DNA from: Betaproteobacteria bacterium
GTDB taxonomy: Bacteria > Pseudomonadota > Gammaproteobacteria > Burkholderiales > SG8-39
Length of the DNA stretch: 6,501 nucleotides
Assembly: GCA_016867955.1 (NCBI GenBank)
Contig: VGIE01000138.1
Span: 1 to 6,501, forward strand
Direction: 5' to 3'
How positions within the stretch are numbered: position 1 is the stretch's first letter; the number at the start of each line of letters is the position of its first letter. Shown here piece by piece: positions 6,099 through 6,501 of this stretch. Under the pieces are notes generated by a model. The model was not told the origin of the DNA. It saw only the letters and a program-made list of their open reading frames with translations, and did not search any database. The position numbers and the translations under genes are program-made.

Positions 6099-6501
6099 CT
6101 ACGTGCGCAGCACCTTGCCCGCGCGCGCGCCGGTGAGCACGCCGTTTTCCCAGGCGACCGAGCCGTTGACGATGGTGTAGTCCACGCCCTGCGAGCGCAC
6201 CATCAGTCGCGGGAGGCCCCCGGGCAGGTCGTTGGCTTTCTCAAGCTTCGGCGCGCAGCCCACGCTGGCCTCGTCGAACACCACGATGTCGGCCGCATTG
6301 CCCATGGTGATGCGGCCACGATCCTTGAATCCCAGGAAGTCGGCCGGCTCGCTGGTGATCTTCTTCACCGCCGCCTCCAGGCTCATGACGCCGCGCTCGC
6401 GCACCCAGTGGCCGAGCAGGTAGGTGGTGTAGCCGGCGTCGCAGCTCACGTCCACGTGCGCGCCGCCGTCGCCCAGGCCGACCAGCGTGTTGGGCAGGTT
6501 G
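6099..6501 (-). CDS. Second N-acyl-D-amino-acid deacylase-like amidohydrolase, C-terminal part only
   Basis: The frame is open from the right edge to the TAG at 6101-6099, giving about the last 133 residues of a protein of perhaps 550-580. It begins with NLPNTLVGLGDGGAHV, which holds the conserved Asp of the amidohydrolase barrel, followed by the family pattern YTTYLLGHWVRERGVMSLE, then KKITSEPADFLGFKDRGRI, NAADIVVFDEASVG and the closing IVNGSVAWENGVLTGARAGK. No lesion is seen in this part. It is homologous to the C-terminus of the interrupted neighbour and points towards it, with 30 bases between the two stop codons. The GTG at 6455 is an internal Val in the conserved motif, not a start. The metal-binding N-terminus lies outside the window, so activity and substrate cannot be judged. 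Confidence 0.9.
   Translation of the reverse strand, partial: NLPNTLVGLGDGGAHVDVSCDAGYTTYLLGHWVRERGVMSLEAAVKKITSEPADFLGFKDRGRITMGNAADIVVFDEASVGCAPKLEKANDLPGGLPRLMVRSQGVDYTIVNGSVAWENGVLTGARAGKVLRT

Overview
The window is GC-rich throughout and encodes proteins typical of free-living Proteobacteria: a Bug/TctC-type solute receptor remnant, an FKBP with a signal peptide, a PNPOx-like flavoprotein, an ABC-type solute-binding protein and N-acyl-D-amino-acid deacylase-like amidohydrolases. This fits a Beta- or Gammaproteobacterium with a versatile catabolism, less likely an Alphaproteobacterium. The genus cannot be named from the sequence. I see no tRNA, rRNA, CRISPR array, insertion sequence or integrase.

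Layout. Positions 1-35 hold the probable first 11 codons of a leftward gene that continues outside the window. Positions ~105-346 are a rightward remnant of a TctC-type receptor, truncated at the 5' end and frameshifted near 203. From 2966 down to 443 runs a leftward block: a PNPOx-family split-barrel flavoprotein (2442-2966), a periplasmic FKBP-type prolyl isomerase (1985-2386), a 12-TM MFS transporter (672-1865), and a PGDYG-type small domain (443-~679) that overlaps the 3' end of the MFS gene in another frame. A 21-codon ORF (381-446) is joined to the last of these by ATGA. A divergent intergenic region (2967-3259) separates this block from a rightward pair: a secreted ABC-type solute-binding protein (3260-4360) and, 31 bases on, an amidohydrolase (4392-6068) with an in-frame amber codon at 4779-4781. 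A second, leftward amidohydrolase of the same family (6099 to the right edge) ends tail-to-tail with the first.

How the genes may work together. The solute-binding protein and the amidohydrolase look like an uptake-plus-hydrolysis pair for an amide-linked or N-acylated compound, but no permease or ATPase is present, so the receptor would need a transporter encoded elsewhere. The leftward genes have unrelated functions and share mainly orientation.

The most notable feature is the density of lesions: a one-base frameshift in the TctC remnant, an amber stop in an otherwise intact amidohydrolase, a PGDYG domain without a normal start, and a Glu in place of the usual Asp in the amidohydrolase motif. 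This is either a region undergoing gene decay or a draft sequence with errors. I did not find a convincing new multi-gene system.
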